This document shows, in pieces, positions 47,444 to 56,052 of a stretch of 64,000 nt of DNA. This DNA is from Streptomyces sp. R28 (GTDB lineage: Bacteria > Actinomycetota > Actinomycetes > Streptomycetales > Streptomycetaceae): NCBI RefSeq assembly GCF_041052385.1, contig NZ_CP163439.1, forward strand, positions 124,001-188,000, written 5' to 3'. The first letter of the stretch is position 1; every line of letters begins with the position of its first letter. Made by a program: the position numbers and the translations under genes. Below the pieces are notes generated by a model. That model was not told the DNA's origin, searched no databases, and saw only the letters and a program-made list of their open reading frames with translations.

Positions 47444-49033
47444 TCAGTCGGCGGGCAGGAGGACACCGGGGTTGAGCAGGCCCGCCGGGTCCAGTCGGCG
47501 TTTCACGGCCTGCAGCGCCTCGATACCCAGGGGGCCCGCCTCGCGGACGTACCAGTCCCGGTGATCGGCGCCCACGCCGTGGTGGTGGGTGATGGTGCCG
47601 CCCGCGGTGAGGATCGCCTCGTTGGCGGCGTGCTTGGCCTTCTCCCAGTGCGCCACGGGGTCGTCGCCCTGTGCCGAGACGACGGTGAAGTACAGGGAGG
47701 CGCCGTTCTCGTAGACGTGGGAGATGTGGCACATGATCAGGGGCGGGGTGCCGGACTCGGTGAGCGTGGTGGTGAGGGCTTCGCGGACGGAGGCGTACAA
47801 CTCGGGAACGCGTGACCAGAAGGTCGCCGTCTCCAGTGTCTCCGCGAACGCCCCCGCGTCCAGCAGGGAGTCCCGGAGGTAGGGGGCCGAGTAGCGGCCG
47901 TGCGCCCAGCGCTGTCCCGGTTCCTCGCCGAGCGGGGTTCCGCCGCACTCGCGCAGGACGGCTGCTGCCCTCTCCCGGCGGTACGAGGTGTCCTCGTCCG
48001 TGCCTTCGTAGCCGGCGATCGCCGTGCATCCCGCGGGCTGGAGTCCGGCGCCGATGGCGTCGGGCTGGGCGAGGCCGATCAGCGTCTCGGTCTCGTCGGA
48101 CAGCCGCAGTACCGTCGGGCGCGGGCCGTCCTGGGCGAGGCGGCGCAACGCGGCGGCGCCTTCCTCGAAGGAGGGGAAGCGCCAGCCCTCGTACACGCGA
48201 GTCTGAGGGACGGGGCGGATCCGGACCGTGACGGAGGTGATGACGCCGAAGGCGCCTTCCGAACCGAGGAGGAGCTGGCGCAGGTCGGGCCCGGCTGCCG
48301 AGCGCGGTGCGCGGCCGGTGTCGAGGGTGCCCTCGGGGGTGGCGAGGGTCAGGCCGAGGACCATCTCGTCGAAGCGGCCGTAGCCGGCGGATGCCTGGCC
48401 GCTGGAGCGGGTGGCGGCGAATCCGCCGATGGTGGCCCACTCGTAGGACTGGGGGAAGTGGCCGAGGGTGAAGCCGTGTTCGGCCAGCAGCGCCTCGGCC
48501 TCGGGGGCGCGGAGTCCGGGTTGCAGGGTGGCCGTGCGGGAGACGGGGTCGAGGGCGAGCAGCCGGTCCATGCGGCGCAGGTCCAGGGCTACGAAGGGGC
48601 CGCGCCGGGCGGGAGCGAGGCCGCCGACGACGGAGGTGCCGCCGCCGAAGGGGACCATGGGCAGTCCTTGTTCGGCACATGTGCGCAGTACGGCCAGTAC
48701 GTCGTCGTGGTCGGCGGGGAGTACGACGGCCGCGGGGAGGTCGTCGACTTCGCCGTCGCGGATGCGGAGCAGGTCGGGGGTGGACTTGCCGCGGGTGTGC
48801 CGGATGCGGGTCTCGGCGTCGGTGCGGACGTGCTCCTCGCCTCCGACGGCCGCGAACAGGGCTTGGCACGCGGCGGGTTCGAGGCCTGGCTCGGGTACGG
48901 CGATGTCCTCCAGGGCGACCGGCCCGGCGGTGCGCGGCTTGACGCCGAGCAGGTCGCGCAGCAGCCCGGTCACCGTCTCGGGCAGCGGCGCCGCCTTGGC
49001 CGGGTCGCCCCAACCGCTCCACAACATGTCCAT
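47444..49033 (-). CDS. FAD-binding oxidase, alkyldihydroxyacetonephosphate synthase-like
   Basis: A 529-residue flavoenzyme of the AGPS/VAO family. The FAD-binding PP-loop is MVPFGGGTSVVGGL, LGHFPQSYEWATIGGFAATRSSGQ is typical of AGPS, and HISHVYENGASLYFTV and the triple-His segment ITHHHGVGADHRDWY match the catalytic region. The C-terminus is RRLDPAGLLNPGVLLPAD. AGPS exchanges the acyl group of acyl-DHAP for a fatty alcohol, the ether-lipid-forming step, without net redox. It is divergent from a TetR gene that is co-transcribed with GlpD. Substrate identity in actinomycetes is inferred. Confidence 0.85.
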   Translation of the reverse strand: MDMLWSGWGDPAKAAPLPETVTGLLRDLLGVKPRTAGPVALEDIAVPEPGLEPAACQALFAAVGGEEHVRTDAETRIRHTRGKSTPDLLRIRDGEVDDLPAAVVLPADHDDVLAVLRTCAEQGLPMVPFGGGTSVVGGLAPARRGPFVALDLRRMDRLLALDPVSRTATLQPGLRAPEAEALLAEHGFTLGHFPQSYEWATIGGFAATRSSGQASAGYGRFDEMVLGLTLATPEGTLDTGRAPRSAAGPDLRQLLLGSEGAFGVITSVTVRIRPVPQTRVYEGWRFPSFEEGAAALRRLAQDGPRPTVLRLSDETETLIGLAQPDAIGAGLQPAGCTAIAGYEGTDEDTSYRRERAAAVLRECGGTPLGEEPGQRWAHGRYSAPYLRDSLLDAGAFAETLETATFWSRVPELYASVREALTTTLTESGTPPLIMCHISHVYENGASLYFTVVSAQGDDPVAHWEKAKHAANEAILTAGGTITHHHGVGADHRDWYVREAGPLGIEALQAVKRRLDPAGLLNPGVLLPAD

Positions 49034-49106
49034 GGCCGTCGTCCTCACCGGTCGATTCGAGCGACGCCGTGTCCCGGACGGCCCCGCAGGCGTTACACTG
49101 TGACAC

Positions 49107-49706
49107 ATGACGCCTATTCGTCACAACCACTCGGACAGCGATGCGGTGCTCGACGCGGTGCGCGACTGTGTCCTGGCCGTCGGTGTCCGTCGCACGACGC
49201 TGACCGACGTGGCCCGCCGCGCGGGGGTCTCCCGGATGACGCTCTATCGGCGGTGGCCCGATGTGCGGACCCTGGTGGGGGACTTGATGACCCGGGAGTG
49301 GGTCGCGGTGGCCACCGGGGCCATGCCCGAGCGGCACCCCGGGGCCGACGCGCGCAGCCTGATCGTCGACGGGCTCGTGGCCGGGGTGGAGGCCTTCCGC
49401 GCCCATCCGCTGTTCCGGAAGATCGTCGACGTCGATCCGGAACTGCTCCTCCCCTACGTCCTCGACCGCCGCGGCGCGAGCCAGGAGGCCCTCATCGCGC
49501 TGCTGGCCGACGCCCTGCGCGAAGGCCACGCCGACGGGTCCGTACGAACCGGCCATGCCGAACGGCAGGCGCGGGCCCTGCTGCTGATCGTCCAGTCCTT
49601 CACGCTGTCCCTGCGGACCATGACCGACGAGGACGACGCCGACCTGAGCAGCGAGGCCTTCCTGGCGGAACTGCGCAGCATCCTCGAGAGGACCCTGACG
49701 CCATGA
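49107..49706 (+). CDS. TetR-family regulator
   Basis: A 199-residue repressor. The helix-turn-helix reads LDAVRDCVLAVGVRRTTLTDVARRAGVSRMTLYRRWPDVRTLVGDL (about residues 15-60), with a helical C-terminal domain. It sits between the divergent alkyl-DHAP-synthase-like gene and GlpD, overlapping the latter by 4 nt (ATGA). It probably regulates this glycerolipid pair in response to a lipid or glycerol metabolite. Confidence 0.85.
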   Translation: MTPIRHNHSDSDAVLDAVRDCVLAVGVRRTTLTDVARRAGVSRMTLYRRWPDVRTLVGDLMTREWVAVATGAMPERHPGADARSLIVDGLVAGVEAFRAHPLFRKIVDVDPELLLPYVLDRRGASQEALIALLADALREGHADGSVRTGHAERQARALLLIVQSFTLSLRTMTDEDDADLSSEAFLAELRSILERTLTP

Positions 49707-51289
49707 ACCCCACCACTCCTCCCCCGGTTCCCGGATCGTCGCTGTCGGCCGCCCGGCGCTCGCGCGAACTGGCCGAGACAGTCGGCGGTCCGGTCGTGGA
49801 CGTCCTGGTCGTCGGGCTGGGCGCGACCGGCGCCGGGGCCGCCCTGGACGCCGCCGCCCGCGGGCTGACGGTCGTTGCCGTCGACGCACACGACCTGGCC
49901 TTCGGCACGTCCCGCTTCAGCAGCAAGCTCATCCACGGCGGGCTGCGCTATCTCGCTTCGGGGCAGCTCGACGTGGCTCACGAGAGCGCGGTCGAACGCG
50001 GGGTGCTGATGGAGCGCACGGCACCGCATCTGGTGCGGGCCCAGCCCTTCGTCCTGCCGCTCACCCCGCTGGTCTCCCGCGGCCAGTCCGCCCTGGCCTG
50101 GGCCGGATTCCGGGCCGGCGACACCCTGCGCCTGGCGGCCCGCACGGCCCGCGCCACCCTGCCGGCCCCGCGCCGGCTCTCCCCGGTGGAGACCCGCCAC
50201 CTGGCCCCCGCCCTGCGCACCCAGGGCCTGCGCGGCGGTCTGCTGTCATGGGACGGCCGGCTCACCGACGACGCCCGCCTGGTGACCGCGATCGCCCGCA
50301 CCGCCGCCGCTCGCGGTGCGCGGATCCTCACCCGGGTCAGGGCCCTGCAACTCACCGCGTCCGGCGCCCGGATACGCGACGAACTCACCGGCGAGGAGGG
50401 CGAGATCAGGGCCCGCGTCGTGATCAACGCCTCCGGCGTCTGGGCGGGCGGCCTGGTGGACGGCATCCGGATCCGCCCCTCACGCGGCACCCATCTCGTC
50501 CTGCGCGCAGACCATCTCGGCCCCCTGCCCGCGGGGCTCCACGTCCCCGTCCCCGGGGAGAGCAACCGCTTCGTCCTCGTCCTGCCCCAGGGCGACGGCC
50601 GGGTCTACGTCGGGCTCACCGACGAGCCCGTCGACGGCGACATCCCCGACGTTCCCGAGGTACCGGAGCCGGACATCGGCTTCCTCCTCGACGTCCTCGG
50701 CTCCGTTCTCGACATCCCGGTCCAACGCGACGACGTCGTGGGGGCGTTCGCCGGACTGCGCCCCCTGCTCGACACCACCCCGGGCGAGCACTCCGGCGCG
50801 GCTCCTCGGACCGCCGACATCTCCCGCCGGCATGCGGTGCTCACCTCGCCGGACGGCGTGATCACCGTGGTCGGCGGCAAGCTCACCACCTATCGCCGCA
50901 TGGCCGAGGACGCCGTCGACGCCGCCGTCGCCACCGGCCGGCTCTCCGCCGGCCCCTCCCCCACCGCCTCCCTCCCGCTCGTCGGCGCCGCATCACCCGA
51001 CAGTCTCGGCTCCCTCCGGGCACCGCGCCGCCTCGTCCAGCGCTACGGCACCGAGGCACCGGCCGTCCAGGCGCTCGGCGCGCACGATCCCCGGCTGGCC
51101 GAACCAGTGCTGCCGGGACACCCGGTCACCGCCGCCGAACTGCTGTGGGCCGTACGCCACGAAGGCGCCCTGGACGAGGCCGACCTGCTCGACCGACGCA
51201 CCCGCATCGGGCTGGTACCGGCCGACCGGACGGCGGCGCTGGATGCCGTACGGGAGGTACTGGGAGAGGCGTGGGCTCAGCAGATGTGA
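49703..51289 (+). CDS. glpD: glycerol-3-phosphate dehydrogenase (FAD, GlpD type)
   Basis: A 528-residue flavoprotein that oxidises glycerol-3-phosphate to dihydroxyacetone phosphate at the membrane. The N-terminal FAD motif is VVDVLVVGLGATGAGAALDAAARG. FGTSRFSSKLIHGGLRYLASGQ is diagnostic for GlpD. The third FAD region is ITVVGGKLTTYRRMAEDAVD, and the C-terminal DAO_C domain carries LLWAVRHEGALDEADLLDRRTRIGL. It is translationally coupled to the TetR gene upstream. The product DHAP is the backbone used by acyl-DHAP/alkyl-DHAP chemistry of the divergent neighbour. Confidence 0.9.
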   Translation: MNPTTPPPVPGSSLSAARRSRELAETVGGPVVDVLVVGLGATGAGAALDAAARGLTVVAVDAHDLAFGTSRFSSKLIHGGLRYLASGQLDVAHESAVERGVLMERTAPHLVRAQPFVLPLTPLVSRGQSALAWAGFRAGDTLRLAARTARATLPAPRRLSPVETRHLAPALRTQGLRGGLLSWDGRLTDDARLVTAIARTAAARGARILTRVRALQLTASGARIRDELTGEEGEIRARVVINASGVWAGGLVDGIRIRPSRGTHLVLRADHLGPLPAGLHVPVPGESNRFVLVLPQGDGRVYVGLTDEPVDGDIPDVPEVPEPDIGFLLDVLGSVLDIPVQRDDVVGAFAGLRPLLDTTPGEHSGAAPRTADISRRHAVLTSPDGVITVVGGKLTTYRRMAEDAVDAAVATGRLSAGPSPTASLPLVGAASPDSLGSLRAPRRLVQRYGTEAPAVQALGAHDPRLAEPVLPGHPVTAAELLWAVRHEGALDEADLLDRRTRIGLVPADRTAALDAVREVLGEAWAQQM

Positions 51290-51364
51290 GGGCTGGTGGG
51301 CCCGACGGAAGGCGTGAGCTGATGGGCCTGGCGGGCGGCGCCACCCGGGTGCGAGCGCGCTCCG

Positions 51365-52003
51365 TCAGGCTTCGCCGCGTCGCATGCGCCACACGTTGTC
51401 GTCCCGGAAGCCCTTCTCCCCGTCCGGTGACAGGCTCGCCCTGCGCACCACCTCCAGCGTCTCCACGCTCCAGGCGGTCTTCGGCAGCGCGAGTTCGTCG
51501 AGCACGCTCTGCAGCGTCGGGAACTGCGCCTCGAAGGGTGGCTGGCTCTGCCAGGACGGCCAGCCGGCGTGCATGACGATCAGCAGGGTGCCGCCCGGCG
51601 CGACCGCGTCTGCGGCCTGGCGCAGAATCCGCTGCTGGTCCAGTGCGATCGGCGACTGCAGATACTGCGCGTTCACCAGGTCGAAGGAGCCCTGCGGGAA
51701 CGACTCTCCCAGCACGTGACGTTCCCAGACCGTACGGTCGCTCACGCCGGCCTCGGTGGCGTGCAAGGCGGCGCGTTCCAGAGCCGTGTGCGAGATGTCG
51801 ACGCCGGTGACCTGCCAGCCGCGCGATGCCAGCCACACCGCGTCGGCCCCTTCTCCGCATCCGAGCTCGAGCGCGCTGCCCGGTTCGAGGCCCGAAGCCT
51901 CGCGTACCAGCAGGGAGTTGGGGCGGCCGCTCCACAACCGGCCGCCGTCGCGGTACCGGGCCTCCCAGAACTCGGTGGCCTTCAGGGCAGGGGTCTCGGT
52001 CAT
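51365..52003 (-). CDS. class I SAM-dependent methyltransferase
   Basis: A 212-residue methyltransferase. Motif I is SALELGCGEGADAVWLASRGWQVTGVDIS (SAM-binding GxGxG region), motif II lies around FDLVNAQYLQSPI, and motif III in AVAPGGTLLIVMHAG. The N-terminal FWEARYRDGGRLWSGRPN is typical of TehB/thiopurine-like methyltransferases. The methyl acceptor is unknown. ATG 52003 is chosen from motif layout. It is convergent with GlpD. Confidence 0.88.
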   Translation of the reverse strand: MTETPALKATEFWEARYRDGGRLWSGRPNSLLVREASGLEPGSALELGCGEGADAVWLASRGWQVTGVDISHTALERAALHATEAGVSDRTVWERHVLGESFPQGSFDLVNAQYLQSPIALDQQRILRQAADAVAPGGTLLIVMHAGWPSWQSQPPFEAQFPTLQSVLDELALPKTAWSVETLEVVRRASLSPDGEKGFRDDNVWRMRRGEA

Positions 52004-52237
52004 GGCTTCTCCCGGGTGCGCAGGTGTCGTGGAGGGACTCGGACGAGCACGAAGGCTGCCGGGTCCACGCTGAAGAAGCCTGTGGGACGGCGCGGAGGGA
52101 GGCGAACGGTCTTGCTGGTTCGGCAAATCCATCGACGGACCGTACGCGCCGTGGGGGGCGAACCGTTCGAGCACTGCGACAGGCGGGTGACTGCAGGACT
52201 GCGACCTTGGTGCCGGTGCACCTTCATGCGCCCGGCG

Positions 52238-53020
52238 TCACACCTCCAGCCAGAAGCCCGCGCGGGTCAGCCAGAGGTCGAGGAGTGCTGTGTCGCCGTG
52301 TGTCTCGATGGTGGGCGCGGGGCGGCGGTAGAAGTACAGGAGCAGGTCCGTCGCCGGGCCGCGTGCGGTCGCGGTGGCGTTGTCGGCCCCCGCGCGCCAG
52401 ACGGGGCTCTTGCCCGTGAGGTCGACGAGCCATTGTCCGGCACCGGTCGCGTCGAAGTGGAGGGTACGGTCGGGGCCGAGCAGGTCGGGCAGGTCCGGCC
52501 GGGGCTCGAACGCCTCGGGGAAGGTCGAGTACTCCAGCCACTCCTCCACCGCGTCGACGGCGAGGTCGCGCTCCAGCGAGAACTCCGTTCCGGCAGCCAG
52601 GGCCGCGTCGGCGCGGTGCACGGCCGTCTCGTACGTCATGCGGCGCGCCCAGAACGTCACCGGCGCGGACTGCTCGTCGGAAGGGTTCCACGCCAGTGCG
52701 TCGGGCCCGGCGGCGCGGAGGGCGGCGCTGAGACTTGCGGCGCCTTCGAGGAGCCACGGGACCAGGAACGACTCGTCCTCGTCGGGGTACGCGGTCGGGT
52801 CGTTCACCAGGTCGTCGGGGATCGGGGCCGTGGCCCGGGTCCGTACGACCTCCTCCGCCCAGCGGTGGTCGCCGCCGACGTGCCGCAGGAGCTGGCCGAG
52901 ATTCCAGCCGGGGCAGGAGAGCACCGGGGCCATCATGTCCGCGCCCCGCACGTGAGCGGTGAGCCGTTCGGTCTGGGTGACGATCTCGTCGCAGTAGCGG
53001 TCGAAGGTCGGCGAGGTCAT
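52238..53020 (-). CDS. maleylpyruvate-isomerase/TIGR03083-family mycothiol-type protein
   Basis: A 260-residue actinobacterial DinB-like protein. The N-terminal four-helix part (LTAHVRGADMMAPVLSCPGWNLGQLLRHVGGDHRW) carries the metal His, with VPWLLEGAASLSAALR and TYETAVHRADAALAAG completing it. The C-terminal beta-rich MDMPI_C domain reads LDLWLTRAG. Family members use mycothiol as a cofactor in isomerase or transferase reactions; the substrate here is unknown. Its presence supports an actinomycete host. Confidence 0.85.
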   Translation of the reverse strand: MTSPTFDRYCDEIVTQTERLTAHVRGADMMAPVLSCPGWNLGQLLRHVGGDHRWAEEVVRTRATAPIPDDLVNDPTAYPDEDESFLVPWLLEGAASLSAALRAAGPDALAWNPSDEQSAPVTFWARRMTYETAVHRADAALAAGTEFSLERDLAVDAVEEWLEYSTFPEAFEPRPDLPDLLGPDRTLHFDATGAGQWLVDLTGKSPVWRAGADNATATARGPATDLLLYFYRRPAPTIETHGDTALLDLWLTRAGFWLEV

Positions 53021-53126
53021 CGCCTCATGATGCCGCAGAGCCAGGGCCCCCTTGTCAGTGGTCTCGGATACTGTGTGCCGCCTGAGCAAGATCGGGAAGC
53101 AGGATCAGGTGGGGAGAGAGAGCACG

Positions 53127-53846
53127 ATGCTGGTGGGGGCGGGACATGTACGGCGCAGGCTGGCCCAGGTGGCTTTGCTGGCCGGGGTGCTGACGGGCTG
53201 TTCGGGGGCTGCGGAGAGCGACGAGACGAAGACCTCGGCGAGCGCCGCGGCGTCGGCCGACGCGGCGGAGGACAGCGTTACGGCGGTGAAGAGCGGGGGC
53301 ACCATCGGCGCCGCGGGGTCGGCCTGTGAGCTGCCCGTCACGTTCGACATCGCCGAGGACTGGGAGGCGGAGGCCATCGACACCGGGGCGGCCGAGGAGA
53401 AGGCGGCTGACAGCGGTGACGGCTCCGGCGATTCCGGGAAGGACGAGCTGGCACAGGAGATCGCCGACGCGCTCCTGTACCAGGGCCCGGTCGCTGCCGC
53501 CTGTGAGGTCGACGCCAAGCCGGCGGGGAACATCGGCTTCCTCCGCGTCTGGACGGGCAAGCCGAGTGACGTGGACGCACACTCCGTGCTGGAGGCCTTC
53601 CTCGCGGCGGAGAACGGCACGAGCAAGGCGAAGTACAGCACCTTCAAGGCGGGCGACCTCGCGGGTGTCGAGGTGAAGTACCTCTACACCAGCAAGCTCC
53701 TGGAGGAGACGAAGGAGGAGTCGGCCATAGCCGTCGCCACCAAGAAGGGTCCGGTCGTCATACACCTCGGCGGACTGGACACTGACGAGCACCGGGCGAT
53801 GCTGCCGGCGTACGAACTCGCCAAGCGGACCCTGCGCACCACCTGA
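53127..53846 (+). CDS. putative lipoprotein
   Basis: A 239-residue exported protein. The signal region RRRLAQVALLAGVLTGC has a lipobox (LTGC, Cys at about residue 26). A low-complexity Ala/Ser/Asp linker follows, with a globular domain (about 65-239; CELPVTFDIAEDWEAEAI, LRVWTGKPSDVDAHSVLEAFLAAE) that includes a probable Cys pair. It resembles lipoproteins of actinomycetes of the LpqN-like fold. ATG 53127 has GGGGAGAG. A hairpin terminator follows 12 bp after the stop. Confidence 0.72.
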   Translation: MLVGAGHVRRRLAQVALLAGVLTGCSGAAESDETKTSASAAASADAAEDSVTAVKSGGTIGAAGSACELPVTFDIAEDWEAEAIDTGAAEEKAADSGDGSGDSGKDELAQEIADALLYQGPVAAACEVDAKPAGNIGFLRVWTGKPSDVDAHSVLEAFLAAENGTSKAKYSTFKAGDLAGVEVKYLYTSKLLEETKEESAIAVATKKGPVVIHLGGLDTDEHRAMLPAYELAKRTLRTT

Positions 53847-53857
53847 GCAACGGGGGC

Positions 53858-53891
53858 GTCCGGCGCGGGCGGCAAGGGCGCCGCGCCGGAC
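53858..53891 (+). terminator. hairpin terminator after the lipoprotein gene
   Basis: GTCCGGCGCG pairs perfectly with CGCGCCGGAC around a 14-nt loop. Confidence 0.75.
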
Positions 53892-54086
53892 ATGTAGTGC
53901 TGGGGTGGGGTGGTGGGGCGACCTCCCCGGAGTCGGTCAGGATGCCGCGCAGGAGCCGATCGCGGGGGCAGGCTGTTGCCACTATCAAGAGCCAGCCCGC
54001 GTTAACAACGCTCGTGATCAATACACCTAGGAGCACCCGTCCCTGGCATCAACAGGGGTCACAACGTTCGAAAGTTTTGAGGAGAT

Positions 54087-54740
54087 CTACGACTGTCCGG
54101 CGTCGCTCTCCGCTCCGGTGTAGAACGCGATCGTCGCCGCCGTCGTGGCCGCCACAGTCTCCTCATCGGCCCCCGAGGCGGCGTAGGCCTCTCCCCACAG
54201 CCGACCCGATCGCGTCGCGTACTCCTTGCCTTCGTCCGAGAGCTGCCAGGCCTCGGCCTCCTCCCTGCTCATCCCGCCACCGGCGAGGTGCATGCCGAGG
54301 CCGAGCAACGCCCCGTCCCAGCCGACGCCCACGGCGCCCGGCCCGAACCTGCCCCAGAAGTCGGGCGGCACCACGGCCACGTGCTCCAGCTCCAGCACCG
54401 TCCGCTCCTCGCCCTCCGGCGTGAGCCGCACCTCGACCTCGCTGAAGCCGGGATCGGGCCCGTACAACCAACTGACCCGCAGCAGTGTCGGCTCCTCGCA
54501 CCGCAGGATCTCCCCGCCGGCCTGGCCCTCCAGCTGGTATCGCCCGCCCACCTTGAACTCCCCGCTCACCGGCAGGAACCAGCGGCCGATCCGCTCGGCC
54601 GACGTCACCGCGTCCCACACATCGGCGACCTCGGCGTCGTAGGTGCGCCGCAGCAGCACGGTGCGGGCCTCGCCCGCCTCGACCTGCCGTACACCGACCT
54701 GGCGGTGCAGGCGGTTCAACTCGTCGACGATCTCACTCAT
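54087..54740 (-). CDS. SRPBCC (AHSA1-like) protein
   Basis: A 217-residue START-fold protein: LLRRTYDAEVADVWDAVTSAERIGRWFLPVSGEFKVGGRYQLEGQAGGEIL and TVLELEHVAVVPPDFWGRFGPGAVGVGWDGALLGL are the conserved AHSA1-like strands and C-terminal helix region. Such proteins have a hydrophobic cavity for lipids or aromatic ligands. Its start lies 8 nt inside the end of the ArsR-type regulator gene, so the two are a coupled pair, a common actinomycete ArsR-SRPBCC arrangement. Confidence 0.85.
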   Translation of the reverse strand: MSEIVDELNRLHRQVGVRQVEAGEARTVLLRRTYDAEVADVWDAVTSAERIGRWFLPVSGEFKVGGRYQLEGQAGGEILRCEEPTLLRVSWLYGPDPGFSEVEVRLTPEGEERTVLELEHVAVVPPDFWGRFGPGAVGVGWDGALLGLGMHLAGGGMSREEAEAWQLSDEGKEYATRSGRLWGEAYAASGADEETVAATTAATIAFYTGAESDAGQS

Positions 54741-55095
54741 CCCCGCTCACTTCCTTTCTCAGTCTGCGGTCGCGCTTGCCTCGCGCGAGTTCCGTTCCGA
54801 GGGCGTCGAGCCGCTGCTCCCAGAAACCGCGGAATCTCTCCAGCCATGCGTCCACCTCGCGCAGCGGCGCGGCGTCGACGGCGTACAGCCGTCGCGTGCC
54901 CTCCGCCCGCACGGACGCGAAACCGCTCTCGCGCAGCACCCGGAGGTGCTGCGAGACAGCCGGCTGGGAGATCCCGAACTCGTCCTGGATCACGGCACTG
55001 ATGTCGCCCGATGCCTGCTCGCCTGCCGCGAGCAGTTCCAATATCCGGCGCCTGACCGGATCACCCAGCACATCGAAAGCGTGCACGGAACCCAC
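54733..55095 (-). CDS. ArsR-family transcriptional regulator
   Basis: A 120-residue winged-helix repressor: AFDVLGDPVRRRILELLAAGEQASGDISAVIQDEFGISQPAVSQHLRVLRESGFASVRAEGTRRLYAVD. No metal-binding Cys pair is present, so it belongs to the non-metal ArsR subgroup often paired with SRPBCC proteins. It overlaps the downstream SRPBCC gene. Two direct repeats directly upstream probably form its binding site and promoter. Confidence 0.88.
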   Translation of the reverse strand: MGSVHAFDVLGDPVRRRILELLAAGEQASGDISAVIQDEFGISQPAVSQHLRVLRESGFASVRAEGTRRLYAVDAAPLREVDAWLERFRGFWEQRLDALGTELARGKRDRRLRKEVSGDE

Positions 55096-55108
55096 TATGC
55101 CAGCGCCT

Positions 55109-55137
55109 GCTTATATAAGGCAAGGCTTAAATAAAGC
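55109..55137. promoter_or_regulatory. direct repeats upstream of the ArsR gene, likely operator
   Basis: GCTTATATAAGGC (55109-55121) and GCTTAAATAAAGC (55125-55137) are near-identical 13-mers in an unusually AT-rich patch 13 bp before the ArsR start. The first contains the palindrome CTTATATAAG. Confidence 0.6.
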
Positions 55138-55207
55138 CCCTGGTCGGGCCGGGGCCCGACTGAGGTGTCTATCTGTGCGGTGTCTACCTGTTTCGCCCGC
55201 TTGTCCG

Positions 55208-55987
55208 CTATCCGCGGTCGGCGAGGAAGCGGTCGAGCGCCAGCGTCAGTTCCGCCGGCTTCTCCACCGGCAGTTCGTGGCCGGCGTCCAGGATGCGGAC
55301 CACCGCGTCCGGGTAGGCCTTGGCCATCCGCAGCATCTGGGCGACCGGCAGCTGGATGTCGTGATAGCCGTGGACTATGAGGGTGGGCGCGGCTATCTCG
55401 CCGACCCGGTCCAGTACGTCGAAGGCGCGCATGGCGCCGTAGAGCGTCATGACGACCTCGCGGGGAGTCTCGGCGGAGGCGCGGATGGCCGCGCGGACCT
55501 CCTCGCGCGGGTACCCGGGCGCGAAGGCGCGCCGGATGTTGGCGGCGACGAACAGCTTGAAGGGGGCGAGCGTCGAGGCGGCCATCAGCAGGGCGCGGCC
55601 CCGGCTGTAGGCCATCTTGCCGATGGAGTCCACCAGCACCATGCGCTCGATCCGCTCCGGGTGGGCGAGGGCGATGGTCTGCGCGGTCATGCCGCCCATG
55701 GAGTGACCGATGATCACGAACCGTTCGATCTTCAGGTGATCGAGGAGGGCGACGACGTCCTTGGCCAGCTCGTCGATCGTGCGCACCCCCGATCCGCTGC
55801 TCTCGCCGTGCCCGCGCAGGTCGAGGCGGACGACGCGGCGCCGCTCGGCGAAGTGGGCCACCTGGTGGTCCCAGCGGTGACGGTTCGCCGTCCAGCCGTG
55901 GACGAACACCAGGGGCACACCGTCACCGTCGCGGGGGCCCTCGTCGTCGTACGTCAGGGTCGCGCCGTCGACTTCGAGCTGCGGCAT
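55208..55987 (-). CDS. alpha/beta hydrolase
   Basis: A 259-residue alpha/beta-fold hydrolase. The oxyanion loop is VFVHGWTANRHRWDHQV, the nucleophile Ser is in IGHSMGGMTAQ, the acid in GYHDIQLP and the catalytic His in AGHELPVEKP. It is similar to lactonase/esterase-type enzymes. It lies 65 bp downstream of the PKS-linked hydrolase on the same strand and is the last gene of the minus-strand operon; it could serve as a type II thioesterase or editing hydrolase, but this is only inferred from position. Confidence 0.8.
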   Translation of the reverse strand: MPQLEVDGATLTYDDEGPRDGDGVPLVFVHGWTANRHRWDHQVAHFAERRRVVRLDLRGHGESSGSGVRTIDELAKDVVALLDHLKIERFVIIGHSMGGMTAQTIALAHPERIERMVLVDSIGKMAYSRGRALLMAASTLAPFKLFVAANIRRAFAPGYPREEVRAAIRASAETPREVVMTLYGAMRAFDVLDRVGEIAAPTLIVHGYHDIQLPVAQMLRMAKAYPDAVVRILDAGHELPVEKPAELTLALDRFLADRG

Positions 55988-56052
55988 GGGTGGCCTCCTG
56001 GTATCCAGTTTCTCGTTACTGACCGGTACGGTAACCGGGCTTCCGGCTGTCG

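Noticed and set aside
47900-49702. Long 5' extension of the GlpD frame
   Set aside because: It is antisense to the AGPS-like gene and overlaps TetR; the ATG at 49703 coupled to the TetR stop is the natural start.
53758-54036. Minus-strand small ORF beginning MLLGVLITSVVNAGWLLIVATA
   Set aside because: Hydrophobic start only; it runs into the hairpin terminator and antisense of the lipoprotein gene, with no family match.
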